From positions 10,384,001 to 10,448,000 of the forward strand of contig CAMRHE010000017.1 of assembly GCA_947044405.1 (NCBI GenBank): a DNA stretch of 64,000 nt, written 5' to 3'. Below are positions 34,721-46,857 of this stretch, one piece after another. The translations under genes were made by a program, and so were the position numbers. Within the stretch, counting starts at the first letter, position 1, and every line of letters starts with the position of its first letter. A model generated the notes under the pieces. It saw nothing but the letters and a program-made list of their open reading frames with translations, was not told the DNA's origin and did no database searches. The stretch comes from Leptodactylus fallax. Lineage: Eukaryota; Chordata; Amphibia; Anura; Leptodactylidae.

Positions 34721-36384
34721 TGTCTTGTTTGAGAAGACCTGTAATTGGCTGCATCAAAAGGGACGTCAGCTAGGACCTGTAAACTGAAAAAAGGGACTGC
34801 TGATACTGGAACTTGGGAGAGGTGAGTTATCCACTAGGACCCCCACCAATTACAAGAACAGGGGTCCCATGTCCCTTGTATGAATGAGAACACCTATCCT
34901 TTGAGGAGGTGTGGACTTTGTGGGGCAAACATCACATGCAAAAAAGAAGCTCACACTGGCATTCTGGGAGCATCTGTAGCTGGTAACCTAGGGGTCCCCA
35001 AAGCTACAGCACGGATTGGAGGAGCATTTATGGCTGGAGGGAAACTAGGTCTTAAGAAAAGTGTGTGGGAAAAACTTGTGTTCAATGTAACATCACATGG
35101 TGCCCATAGATAGTATCTTCCAGAGAGATAGTTCTTCTATTCAATCCCTACTCTAAATAAAGACCCCCGTTGACCATTAGCGGAAGATGTCCAATATGGC
35201 AGCTGGAATCTACAGAAGACCAAACTTTTCTCCTGCAGTAGTGACTACTGCAGGACACATGTGGTATTACAGTACAATGCACCCATTCACATGGTCCTAC
35301 TGAGTCCTCCAGAGTGGAAGACACTCTTTATAGCAGATCTCTACTCTTGCAAAAAGGGGGATCCCAAGCAATTGACCTTCTATATGATGTCCTTATGCCC
35401 CATCAGGGGATGGTACAACCCCTTTTATAGATAAGAACCAGATATTGATCTGCTGATGACATTAGGTCTTTGAGCAGCTGGACTTTTCTCCTACAGCGGC
35501 CACTGCAGGAGGGATGTGGTATTACATGAAGGCCAATCAAAGGAATCTGCAATCTTATACAGCAGCTCTAGGTATGTTACTCATAGAACATATGGAGGTT
35601 CCTTTCATTATACTGAAATGTCAGCATTATTAACTGTCCAGGACACCCTGTAAAATAATAACCCAGAAATTCTTCAGATGTATTTTTATCTCTTATTCCA
35701 AATGCATATATGACGTATGGATTATTCTGGTAATTGCTTGCAGAGTACTTCATCGGGTACGCGGGGGGAAGCTCCTATAGGAAAATGACTGGCTAGCATT
35801 AGAAGTGCTATATTACCTTCCTACAAAAGTACATGTTATGAGGCTTAGAGCGGCAGGTTGCGGTTCTACTGGCATAGTCGTACACCGTGTTTCTGATGCA
35901 GTACATTCTCATTACGCCGTGTTTCCATAACAGCGACATCAGTGATATTTGAGCAGCGGCATTATCTTGTACCTGCTATGCGCTGACATTTTGGTCCTGT
36001 TAATAATAACTCTATAGACTTTTTTGTGTTGCTGCAGAGCACAATGAAAATACCTGGTGCTGGAGGAACAGAGTGAAACGGCGCAGATAAACACGAGCGC
36101 ATTGTACGCTGTGAGGAAAATCACTTGACATCAGTCCCTGGAACGGAGAAGAATCCAAACAGATTGTTAGTAGGAGAAGCCGCTCAGGGAAAATATGAAG
36201 CACAAACCAAATGATATTGGGATTTTTAATTATTGCATCTGTGACGGATTTATCCTCCTGAATAGAAATATGATGAAGGAGGGATGAAGTGCGCGCTCTA
36301 TTTATAGAGGTCCAGTTAACCACTTCATTAACAGGTTATTTTAGGCTTTAAAGGGGTATTCACATTACATGGTGGTATGGCTTA
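34721..36384. other. non-coding DNA, no gene seen
   Basis: The small open frame at 34880-35113 has no recognisable domain or splice context. Nothing else is supported. Confidence 0.35.
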
Positions 36385-36905
36385 TTGCTAAGGCTTCCTG
36401 CACATGACCGTGTGCATGTAGATGGGACATGATTAAACGATACGGGCGGCACATAAATTATATCCGTGTGCCGCCCATGCCTCAGCAGCCCCATTCAATG
36501 ATGTCAGTGAGCCTGGGCCACAAAACGGACAGATATAGGACTCACTGCTGCATACATGGACCTGCGATAATACACAGGCGTATGTATACAGACACAGAAA
36601 TGAAAGGGTCAGTGTCCTAGCACACTGACAAAGAACAGGTCGTGTGCACAGTCACTGTACTAGCCGTGTTTTTCACAGCTAGCACACTGACCCATTTATT
36701 TCTATGGCCCCATACACACAACTATGTAGTTTCACGGTCCCATGTATGGGGCCGTGAGCAAAACTCAGGACAGATCCATTTTGCAGTGACCTCAATGAAT
36801 GGGGCCATGTAGCACGTACGGCATCCAGATTTCATCCATGTGCCATCAGTCTCATTCAGTCGCAGCCTGGCAACACGCACACGGTCACGTGTATGTCGCC
36901 TAACA
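36385..36905. repeat. dispersed repeat family R4, long copy
   Basis: Near-inverted edges 'ctgcacatgaccgtgtgcat' and 'acgcacacggtcacgtgtat'. The interior phrases 'gggccacaaaacggacag' and 'tttttcacagctagcacact' match 22266-22510. Probably a non-autonomous DNA element; class unknown. Confidence 0.5.
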
Positions 36906-36919
36906 CAGAGTGAAACATG

Positions 36920-37175
36920 AACCACTTCATGACTGGGCCATTTTCCCTGGTCCATGAAGTTTTTGGCCTCTTTGATATATTTTGTACATTTTTTGTTGTA
37001 CAAATCATTTTTGTGTCTTTTTTCAGTGATAACTAGGGCTTTCATAATATGTAATTTTTATTTTTGCATATTTTTTTCTTCTTTTTTTGTAACATCCAGG
37101 GAAACGTAAACAAAAAAAAGTGTCTTTTTCACATTTTTCATATATTCTTTTAATAGCACAAAGTTCTACAAAAAA
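36920..37175. repeat. unclassified AT-rich repeat
   Basis: Resembles the larger copy at 47335-48005 in style (poly-T blocks, 'ttttttgtaacatccaggga'). Assignment is weak. Confidence 0.3.
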
Positions 37176-38117
37176 CTTTCAAGGCTGTGGCCCCATGTAG
37201 CGGGCCACAGCGAAAAAGCACTGCGGAAAAAAACGCGGCGACTTTCTGCTTCCATTATACCTATAGGGTATAATTGACATGCTGTGATTTTCCAAAACCA
37301 GCCCCCAGAATCATCCATTGGCTGAGGCTAGGTTCACTCTCTGTTTGTTGGAGTGGAGTACAAGGCACTATTCGCCATTACGGTCTGGGCATCCCTCATC
37401 CCCAAGCCTGGGTGTACCCAACAGATGGGAGACTACTACCCCCATCAGGAAGCTGCACATGTTCAAGTTTACACAGTTCTCAGAGTACAGTTCACTTTGG
37501 CTAAACTGCATCACTGCTTCCTGAGTCGTTCCTGCGCTTACCATCAGGGCCCTTCCGAACATTATCACAGGGTGAGAGAGGATCCATCTCCAACTGGAAC
37601 CCCCTGGGGGGGACAACTACCACCACCATCAGGTACTATGCCGGCCCCCCTCGTCAGTGTCCAATCCTTGGAGGAGTTCTGAAGGAGTTTGGTTGAGTGC
37701 ACTCGGCCTACCCTGTGACATCACCATAGTCACTACTACTCCCATCCTCCAGTTCCCTCCATCTGGGTTGCAGCAACATCACACAGGAGGTCAATAGGAA
37801 ATCTCAGCAGCATCATCTCTGTGTAGTTGTGTTAACACTACTCTAGAGATTGGATCAGATCAGCAACCGCCCCAAAATCATTGCAGATATTGACAGTTTT
37901 GATTGAAAGCGCAAACTAACTATGGAGAGGAGAGAAAATTCTCTTGATAAAGGTAATTAATCTCTTAGTAGACCAAGTGTAACATTATGTTCAATTTATT
38001 ACAATAACAATATAGCATTAGGAAAATCTAGGCAGCAAGGTGGAAAAAGTCCACACAAATTCATGTAGGAGGCCATTATTTATTTATCATTTTTTTTTTG
38101 TGATTTATTTATAAAAG
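37176..38117. other. possible exon remnants, not resolved
   Basis: The 37270-37790 segment is less AT-rich than its surroundings and has overlapping open frames with Pro-rich translations (for example HPSSPSLGVPNRWETTT). I could not find matching splice sites or a known domain. It may be part of the broken gene that follows, or chance. Confidence 0.25.
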
Positions 38118-38625
38118 GATATAGAGGAAGACATGCCAGAAGATCACCTGAGGCACCTCGGGGACAGCGAAGGCCTCGGACCCAGCCCCTGGATAGTGGT
38201 GCTGCCTGTACAAGAGGCCGCCCCCCGACAGAGAAGCCGCCTGATTGTGGAGCTGCTCATACGAGAGGATTTCCCACACCAAGGAGACCTCAACAACAGA
38301 GACAGCCATCTGCTACACAACAAGCAAGCATACAGAGAAGCCGCTCTCCTCTGCAGGCCCGGACCACCAACAGACCACCGCTCTCATTCATAGCCCGGAG
38401 AACCCAACAGGCAGTTTGGAGGCTACATCAGGCAATGGAGAGTCTTCCCTCCTACACTGTGGACACTACTGAGCAGAGAGGGAACTGTGTAATCTGCTTC
38501 ATGGATTATGTAGAAGGAGAGACCATCTCGATTGTGAACATGAGTTTCACCATGCGTGCATCCACACCTGGTTTAATGACAACCCAGCCTGTCCCCTCTA
38601 CTGGTGCCCATTGCGGTGGAATTAA
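38118..38625 (+). pseudogene. RING-H2 coding segment with frameshift
   Basis: RING-H2 proteins are usually E3 ubiquitin ligases. One frame runs from a possible acceptor (TTATAAAAG) through an Arg/Pro/Gln-rich region (GRHARRSPEAPRGQRRPR) to MESLPSYTVDTTEQRGNC, VICFMDYVEGETISI. At about 38533 the frame changes, and the second half of the domain follows as CEHEFHHACIHTWFNDNPAC, PLYWCPLRWN and a stop. The Cys/His ligand order C-x2-C...C-x-H-x2-H-x2-C...C fits RING-H2. Typical RINGs have an LPC before the third ligand, so about 7 bases appear lost. The final CPxC is CPLYWC, also atypical. The parent gene is not identified. Confidence 0.65.
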
Positions 38626-38844
38626 TGGGCTCCACTCTATTTTTCCCCACCAAAAAAAATAAAAACAAAAAAAAAATCCAATCTATGCAACCCTTCTTTC
38701 CCACCCAATTCCCATAGAAAAAAAAAAACAGAACAGGACAAGATATGGCATATTTGCCAATCACAAGAAAACATGTAAGCTGCAGAGATCTGATCTGCTT
38801 AGTCAATCAATTTTTTTTTTTAACAATTTATGATCCCATTAGTT

Positions 38845-39480
38845 ATCGTATTCTTTGATATTACATTACATGGCCTATATAAGATGACAATCTATTCTTT
38901 ACTAGGTGGATCTATAAAGAAGATGGTTCCAGTTCTACAAAGCTTCGGACCTAATAACCATTGACACCGGGTAGGTTTTCTCCATCCTGTGGAGAATTGT
39001 AGCAGCCCATATAACAAATTCCCCTAAGATGACTTTCTGACCCTTTTCAACTGTCTGAGATTTACAAAATATCCAAAAATTGTTTAACAGGAGTGTGTGC
39101 TTCTTTGGTAATGTCATCTGGATCTATCCACTGCACTTCATGGCCAAACTCCAAGGTGTGTCTGCCATCATCTCTGGGTTCTCACTCGGAGGCTCCAATT
39201 CCATCAAAATGGAAATACAAAATGTTAACAAGCAACAGGTAAATATAAAAATTCTATTGTCTATTGTCCTATGACATCCCACTATGCCATCTTTTCGATG
39301 TCCATCACTTATAGTAGATGTGAATAATTTGAATCTTGTCTTTATAACTTCAGGTTTCCTCACAAGATAGAATACTGCTCCTCATCATTCACAGCTTCAT
39401 GAGGAGACACCGAAGATCTCCAATACCACTGAGAGCTGAGAACACAACGTGTGCAGCAATTCCAGAGGTCCTAAACAAGG
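38845..39480 (+). repeat. tandem duplicate of exon-like block, copy 1
   Basis: Matches 39705-40340 over its length with many substitutions and small indels. Exon-like pieces: CTAG|GTGGATCTATAAAG near 38907, a middle piece at about 39060-39238 ending AAGCAACAG|GTAAAT, and a last piece from CTTCAG|GTTTCCTCACAAG near 39354. Joining the last two gives one open frame (DLQNIQKLFNRSVCFFGN ... MAKLQGVSAIISGF, then VSSQDRILLLIIHSFMRRHR ... ASSISLLT stop). I do not recognise the protein. It may belong to the same broken locus as the RING segment. Confidence 0.5.
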
Positions 39481-39704
39481 GGCCTGCGTCATCAATATCA
39501 CTTCTGACGTAAAACAAAAAAAAACTACCCTATATAACTTCCCACCCCAAAAATATTACTCTATTCCCTTCTAACCCCTAAAAAATTACCTTATACCCCA
39601 TCCTAAAAAAACACTGTCAGACGTGGAACAGGATGAGATCTGGTTAGTAGATTTATTTTTTACAATTTATAATTCTATTAGTTCATCATTTCCCATTTGA
39701 TCCT

Positions 39705-40460
39705 TTGATATTACATTACATGGACTATATAAGATGACAATCCATTCTTTACTAGGTGGATCTATATGAAAGATGGTTCCAGTTCTAAGAAGCCTCTGGC
39801 CCAGAAACTGCAAAAGTCTGGTAAGTTATCACCATTCATGGTCAATATAAAGCCCTTATCAAAAATTTTGGGAGTTCATTTAAGAAATTCCCTGAACCTT
39901 CTCCACTGTCATTGAGATTAATAAAATATCCAAAAATTGTGTCCTTCTATGGTAAAATCATCAGGATCCACCCCCTGCAGATCATGGCCAAGTTCCACAG
40001 TGTGACCACCATCATCTCTGGGCTCTTGCTTGAAGGCTTCAGTTCTACCAAAATGGGAAAAAAAGAAAAATTTAAGAAAAAAACAACAAACAACAGGTAA
40101 ACATAAAAATCTATTATTTATGAGATCCCACTATGTCATCTTCTCAATGTCCAACACTTCCCTCCAGGACTTATAGTAGATGTCAATGATTTTAATCGTC
40201 TTTATAATTTCAGGTTTCCTCACAAGGTGGAATACTGCTCCTCATCATTCACAACTTCATGAGGGGACACAGAAGATCTCCAATGCCATCGAGAGATGAG
40301 AACACAATGTGTGCAGCAATTCCAGATACTCTATACATGGGATCTTACATCAGGCCAGATTCCTGCTCCATGAATATCACATCTGACTTATCTGTAGCCC
40401 TATATACAGGCCCACTGACTGATTACAAGATTGTAGACACCTGGGATTCTAATTAATGGA
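39705..40460 (+). repeat. tandem duplicate of exon-like block, copy 2
   Basis: Second copy of the block at 38845-39480, offset about 850-860 bp. The same candidate splice signals are kept (CTAG|GTGGATC near 39756, AACAACAG|GTAAAC near 40097, TTTCAG|GTTTCC near 40214). The middle frame reads SFYGKIIRIHPLQIMAKFHS and the last frame HNFMRGHRRSPMPSRDEN, continuing to a stop at 40456. Frames between pieces differ from copy 1, so at least one copy is degenerate. Confidence 0.5.
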
Positions 40461-41800
40461 CACACCTTGATTTAACATGTCCCTTTGGTCACATTATTTT
40501 CAGGGGTACCATCATTTCTGTCCAGGCCTGTTTCATGAGTTTTCTTTTTTTAAAAAATTCCTTTGAAGCCTGATTGAAAAGCAATGTCTGACTTTCATTT
40601 GTTCATTTTCATAGAATTTTTATATATTATTACTTTTGTCAGATTCAAGTTATTTCTGTGACCATTGTGGGTTTTTCTTTCATTAAACGAAGGTTAACAA
40701 CAATTTTGTCCACATGTGTATATAGTGGTCCATTGAGTTACAGCGTCTTCAGGACTGTGGTAATTTGCAATCAGACTCAAGATACCGTTGCTTGGCTGAA
40801 GATTCATGGCCATTTCACTGGTTAAAAAAAAAAAAAAAACATTAGTGAAGTGCGTGCAGTGACTGGGTTACTAGTAGCGCTTCTCTGTACAGTTTAGTGT
40901 GGTACTACATGTTCTGTACTTCCCTTTATAAGTACCAGGATGAGCTGCTCCTTTGGACACCAGGTGAGAGAAGGAGTGAGCCTCACGCCAGGGTCCAGAA
41001 ATAAGAGAGAAAACCATGCAGAAGATCAGGAATGAATAAGGAGGCCATGCTGGAGGGCAAAAATGAGAGGAATGCCATGGTGGGATGGACTAGGAATGAT
41101 GGAGCCATTGTGGGGGCAAAGAAAGAGAGGGGACCGCCTATGGCTATATATGTGAGTTGGGGGTGACGTGTGTACAGTATTACAGTTGTATTATTAGCCC
41201 TATTCTGGGCCTGACCTTGTGTGATATCTTGATGTGATATCAGGCATAAAATACATGATTTGGGGCTTTTTCATCGTTATTTGTGTTTTGAGGACTGGAT
41301 GTTCATTCTGTATACTTTTATAGTTGCGGTGGCCACTCCCATATATACATATATATATACATTGTGACAATTTGGGGGGATTAGTCTCAATGGCGGCAGA
41401 CTCCTGGTCCCGACATTGGTGTTCATGGTACTGGGTGCCGGAGAGACAGCGTTCAGACGGTCCAAGTGTAAAGTAAAATGGCTTTATTACAGCTGAGGAA
41501 AAGGTGGAACGGAACAAAACAAAAACCTAGGCCACGCATAGGCCCTAACTGACTCCTTGACCCCTATCTATCCTCTGGGGCAACAAGCAAGTCTGACTTA
41601 TGTTCTGTAAGTCTTCTCTGGACCCCAGCCCTCTAGGAACAGACCGCCCTGTCTGCCTTTGGCTGGGTCCACGATTTCCTGCTTCCCGCAGGTTTCTCCA
41701 GCCTTCTGGAGTTACGCCCCCACCCAAAGGTGTGGCTGAGGGCCTTTTCAGGCCTGGCCCTGGGTCGCTCAATAGCGCCCTCTGGGTTCACATACTCACA
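40461..41800. other. non-coding DNA, no gene seen
   Basis: A run at about 40824-40841 and a short TA tract at 41341-41360. No exon recognised. Confidence 0.35.
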
Positions 41801-41802
41801 AC

Positions 41803-41837
<35 letters not shown>

Positions 41838-42000
41838 GTAAATAGGGATGAGATAGATAGATACTGTAGATAGATAATAGATATGTGATCAATAGATAGA
41901 TAGATGACTGTAAAATAACTAGACACAAGATAGATAATAGATAGATGATAAATAGATAGATATGTGATAGATAATAGATATATAGATAAATAGATATGTG

Positions 42001-42049
<49 letters not shown>

Positions 42050-42050
42050 C
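41803..42050. repeat. (GATA)n microsatellite, imperfect
   Basis: Two long blocks of GATA repeats (about 41803-41832 and 42005-42048) with degraded GATA between them. Open frames rich in YLSI here are repeat artefacts. Confidence 0.95.
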
Positions 42051-42672
42051 TCTATGAGTTCTGTGTACTTCCCTGACCATTTTCCATATAACCTCAGTAA
42101 ATACATGGGTATAGATCCCTATAGTATGGTGGTATCCCATCTCCCTGCACATGTATCATCTCCTCGGCGGTTACTGAGCGCTCTGGACATAATGCCGCCC
42201 ACCCCCCCAGCTGGGAGATAAATGATTACCCCGTCCTTCAGAAGAATGATACGGTTGACCTACTGTGCACAATTTTGCAGATCCAATTTTTTTTCCATGG
42301 AAGGACTTGCTCACAGTCAGATCTACGCCTTCCCCGTTGACCTCTTGCTCCTTGAAGGAGACTTTCTATATTGTATGTGCAGTTTCAAAGACAGGACTGT
42401 TACAGTAAAATCCGGCGCTTGTGCTGAATAATTCACTTTACTGCCAAACAGGAGTTCAGATCTAAAACTGGCAAATTTCTATGGCCTAAATCTGTCAGTC
42501 TCTCCAGGAGATGGGTGTTGTGTTTTGTTCCATCGTCGAAAATATATTTGCTGTTTTGTTCATTTTTATATTTTCATAGAAATACAGAGAGGATTTTCAG
42601 TTCTCTCTGTATATGAGGTTATGTTCTCATACGGCTGGGTTTCTATTCACCACCATTTCTATGCTTGTGGTC

Positions 42673-42843
42673 AATGGAGCAGATTTATTAAAACCATCTA
42701 AAAGCAAATCTGTCTTCGTTGCCCATAGCAACCAATCCCAACGCAGCTTTAATTTTTCAGGAGCAGAATACAAAATGAAAGCTGCGCTGTGATTGGTTGC
42801 TAAGCCAGTTTTACTTTTAGACCATTTTAATAAATCTGCTTTA
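42673..42843. mobile_element. palindromic MITE family R5
   Basis: Ends 'gagcagatttattaaaacc' and 'ttttaataaatctgctttat', with the nested pair 'cccatagcaaccaatcccaa' and 'tgtgattggttgctaag'. Similar to 23655-23822. Confidence 0.65.
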
Positions 42844-42889
42844 TAATGAATGAAATCCAAAGGTTGAAAATGGTTGCAGACCCAATATC

Positions 42890-43085
42890 TAACCCCGAAA
42901 CGATCAGCTGATGTGGCCGCCGGAAACCTTATATGTATACGGCCCTGCAAGTGAATGGGAGTGGGGCTGCAGTTCCTGACGCCACCACTACAATGTACTG
43001 AGCTCTGTGCACTGTATACAGCTTCCTGTCCATAAAGTGTAGCACATGGAACTGCAGTCCCTCTCCCATATACTAGGTATACTTA
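42890..43085. repeat. dispersed repeat family R1
   Basis: Contains 'ccgaaacgatcagctgatgt', 'gcaagtgaatgggagtgggg' and 'tgtactgagctctgtgcac'. Non-coding. Confidence 0.45.
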
Positions 43086-43092
43086 TCTATCT

Positions 43093-43149
<57 letters not shown>

Positions 43150-43152
43150 ATA
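43086..43152. repeat. (TATC)n microsatellite
   Basis: About fifteen tandem TATC units, nearly perfect. It is the reverse-strand equivalent of the GATA array 1 kb to the left. Confidence 0.97.
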
Positions 43153-43399
43153 GCAGCAATACTTATGCCATGGTGATACTATTGTGGGGTACAGCATATC
43201 AATAATACTTATGTGTACTGCATAACGAAGCTGAAGTGGGAAACAGTTTCACATAATGCAGCAGAAATTACAGAATTGGCTTTAACCCCTTAACTACACT
43301 GAGTCCTTAAGGGGTTAAAGGGGTACCCAGAGGGAAAACACCATTTGATTCAGGTGACCTTAACCTATCTATTTGGGGGGTGGGATATGTTGGGTCTGA

Positions 43400-44165
43400 T
43401 GACCCTAACCATTTGCGGAGCTGGGTGGAGTGCAGATATCCTCCAAAACCAGGGGACATCCAGGGCACGGGCATTAAGATAGTCAACACCTATAAGTACC
43501 TGGGTTTGCTCCTCAATAATAAGCTGGACTGGGCAGATCACATGGAGGTCCTGTACAGAAATGGCCACAGCAGGCTCTACCTGCTTAGGAAGCTGAGAGC
43601 CTTTGGAGTCCAGGGGGCACTTCTTAGGGCCTTTTTCAACTCTGTAGTGGCATCAGCCTTCCTCTTCGGAGTGGCCTGCTGGGGGAGCAGTATATCAACC
43701 AGAGATAGGAATAGACTCGACAAGCTGATTAGAAGGACCAGCTCTGTCCTGGGGAGCCCACTGGACCCAGTGCAGGTGGTGGGTGACAGAAGGATACTGT
43801 CCGTGGTGAGCTCCATGCTGGAGAATAACTCCCATCCCATGCATGAGACCGTGATAGCGCTGGGCAGTACTGTCAGTGACCGACTGCTTCACCCTAAGTG
43901 TGAGAAGGAGCGCTATCTTTCCTCCCCACTGCGGTCAGGCTGTACAACCAACACTGACCTAAGCGGAGATCATTCCATACAGAGAAGTGAAAGATCTTAA
44001 GTTGTGATATCCCTTCTACTACTTTTTTTACCTTTACCTTTACCTTTTTATCTGTACCTACTGTCACTGTAATGCCTCTACCTCTGAGCTTTTGTATTTG
44101 TATTATCTATGCTGCTGTAACACACTGAATTTCCCCATGGTGGGACTATTAAAGGATTATCTTAT
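43400..44165 (+). mobile_element. L2/CR1-like LINE, 5'-truncated copy
   Basis: Carries the C-terminal end of a non-LTR reverse transcriptase reading frame (43437-44000) and a 3' untranslated tail ending 'ccccatggtgggactattaa' and 'aggattatcttatc'. The same tail occurs at 9220-9475. Only about 190 residues of the polymerase remain, so it is a dead 5'-truncated insertion. Confidence 0.8.
43437..44000 (+). pseudogene. reverse transcriptase C-terminal fragment
   Basis: The translation has the motif block that follows the catalytic core in L2/CR1-type reverse transcriptases: YKYLGLLLNNKLDW (the 'YLG' motif), then RLYLLRKLRAFGVQ, FNSVVASAFLFGVACWGSSI and RLDKLIRRTSSVLG. The catalytic FADD-type motif would lie upstream and is absent. 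The frame ends at 44000. There is no start codon of its own; the ATG at 43380 is outside the recognisable domain. Confidence 0.8.
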
Positions 44166-45782
44166 CATATATGTTGGGTTCTTGTGACCCTAACCTATCT
44201 GTGGAGTTGGGTTGATATGCTGGGTTCTGGTGGCAAAATCCTTTTGTCAGGTCTCAGTTCAGCCCTGCTCTATTGGCATATGTCCTGCCTACATGGGCCC
44301 ACTAGAATTATTTCTTCTGATGGACCCAATGAACACTTTTCCGACACTGCTCCTAAGCATAGGGTAAGGTGTGTGTGAATGATACCAAGATGGAGTCATC
44401 CTCCTCCTATGTTGCTGCCGTCAGTCGTAACATTTCTGAATAAAACCTCTAAAGAGAGAAAACCATCAAAAGCACCATGGCGGCTTTCTGCGTAATATCT
44501 GCATGGATACGCTGTTGGTTAATAACCCCGCTTCAAACAGTCCTTATTTATTTTCCCTGAAGTAGAATAGCATAAAATATATCGGCGCTCACCATTGACA
44601 GCTGCTTCCATTTCTTGGCAAGACAATAGTTTGTATTTTAGCATAGAGATATAAAAAGCTAATGGAAGAAGCCTGAAGTGCTGTCTATAGTCCCAGTTCT
44701 TATTTCCTCTGTTTGCCTTCGGGGCTTCGACAATCAGTTGCCAATTTAGGATATTTAACAGAAAATGCCACCGAGCTTCCAGTGCCTAATGGAGATTATA
44801 AATATTTATTAGAACCTGTCACCGCTCGAAGCGACGCCGCGCCAACTCTCAGGAAGACTCTCCCTATTGTTTTCTTTTACTTTGACACAATGAAGCATCT
44901 TGCAGGATTATTATCATATGGATGGTGGAACAATCTATGCCATCCACATATCGTCTCAATAGACCAGGTATTGTCTGCTACAAATGATGCTTCGCTGCCA
45001 AGTGTCACCCCTTGACTTGTTTTCCTAGCCCTGGTCTTGGAGCTCATACACTGTAGCGCGCCTCCAAACTGTGCGGATTATTTTTAGAATATATATTTAT
45101 ATATAGGTTTTGCATTTACATAGCATGAAATGATAAAAATCAGGTTACCTGCTGCCACCACTAGAAGGTGCTATCTGCATACTGTTTATACAGTGAATTC
45201 AGCAATACAGAATGTACTGAGTGCCCCTAGTGGTGTTCGCAGGCAGTTCAGCTCTTACCAATTACACTGCGTTCATATCTACGTCGCGAAGTCTGTTCCA
45301 GAAGAACAAAAAGCAATCTGTCTAATGACAGGCACAAATAGATCCCAAGGGATCCCAATGGTTATAATTGGGTCCATTGGGTGCCCTTTTTTTCCCCCTT
45401 GAAATTGACACCTGAAAAAGTCAGATTTTTTTCATCCAGGTTTTCTGGCAGATCTGTGCCAGACAGACTATGTTAACATAGTCTTTGGAAAAGGTCATAT
45501 ATTGGAAAATGAAGAGGAATTTGAGGCGGACAAATTCCTCTTCATTTTCTGCCCCCACTGATCCCCGTGGCAGAATGCCGAAGCAGAGCTTTCCGCCTCT
45601 GATCAGGTCCAGATATAGCGGGCAGTCTTCAGCCAAGGATTCTGCAGCTGAATCAGTAGCGGAATCTGCAGCAAGATCAAGCAGGGGTGCTTCATTTTTC
45701 AGTAGTCTACTTAGATCTCTGCCTCACATTGAATACAATCAGGGCGGAATCTTCCATCGATTTTGGGGTGGAATCCGTCCTT
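44166..45782. other. non-coding DNA; candidate conserved element
   Basis: No exon or RNA gene. The stretch 44690-45015 is unusually free of repeats and of complex, even composition; it could be a conserved non-coding element, which only cross-species alignment would show. Confidence 0.3.
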
Positions 45783-46005
45783 TAGGCTACGGCCCCATGT
45801 TGCGGAAACGCAGCTTTTTTTGTTGCAGATTTTGCTGCGGTTTTTTGATCCAAAGCCAAGAATGGCTACAAAAGGAATGGGAAATATATAGGAAGTTCTT
45901 ACACTTCTACCTGCTGCGAAATCCACTTCTGGCTTTGGCTCAAAAAACTGCAGCAAAATCTGCAACAAAAAAAGCTGCGTTTCTGCAACGTGGGGCTTCA
46001 GCCTA
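45783..46005. mobile_element. palindromic MITE family R2, copy 3
   Basis: Well-preserved copy: the left arm 'ggctacggccccatgttgcg' is the near-inverse of the right arm ending 'caacgtggggcttcagcc', and the centre is in the same orientation as copy 1 at 27942. Confidence 0.75.
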
Positions 46006-46808
46006 ACTGGATTATTCTAGGATCTAAACAATACAAAACAACAACAACAAGGTGACGAACGAAAATATCATGATTGGGATATTTTTCTTGGTTCATGATC
46101 AAGCAAATTTTTGGGTTTTTCAGTATCTGCGGTTTTGAGGGCTATAACATTGTTTTTGTTTGGGTTAGTTGGGCCGGAAGGTGGGGGGGTATTCCCATTC
46201 TTATGACTGGTACAGGATCCAGAGGTGGAATTCGCACCTCTTGATATGCCATAAAAAAAGTCTATGATGATAGTACCACTTTAGCACCTAAAAACAGAGC
46301 TCAGATCACTATAAAAATATTCCAAGAAATTAGTCAGTATTGAATATTGAACCTAAAAACGGCAAAGTGTTCAAAAGGCTAAATAGAAAATAATGAGAAT
46401 TTCCTTCTACGTTCCGTGGTTTGTTTTCACCTCCTCCGCAGTAATTAAGTAATAAAAGTAGCGGGGGGTTAGAGGGATGGAAAAAAAAACATTTCACTAA
46501 GCCCAAAATGTGAAAATCATAAAGTCGTAAGTATAATTATATTTAGAATTTCTTACCTATCCTTGGTGTTCTGGTGTCCTGCTGTATGCTGTGTATAGGG
46601 ACAACACGTCATAGCAGTCACCTCTACACTCACAGGCTTATGCCATGACGTCACGGCCTTGGCTCTTTTCGAAACCCCCAACATAAGTGTATTAGAGAGT
46701 CTCACACACGCAGCCACCTCTCCATTGACAAGGGTGGCAGCACCAGTAAGGAAGAAGTGTCAGGGTGTGAGGAGGTGAAGATGAACCTCCATTGTACCTC
46801 CAAATTTA

Positions 46809-46810
<2 letters not shown>
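46006..46810. other. non-coding DNA, no gene seen
   Basis: No repeat or exon recognised. Confidence 0.3.

Positions 46811-46856
<46 letters not shown>
46811..46856. repeat. (TA)n microsatellite
   Basis: About 19 TA units ending in a few TG units. Confidence 0.95.

Positions 46857-46857
<1 letters not shown>

Noticed and set aside
41633..42152. Open frames rich in Tyr/Leu/Ser/Ile
   Set aside because: Translation of GATA repeats on the reverse strand.
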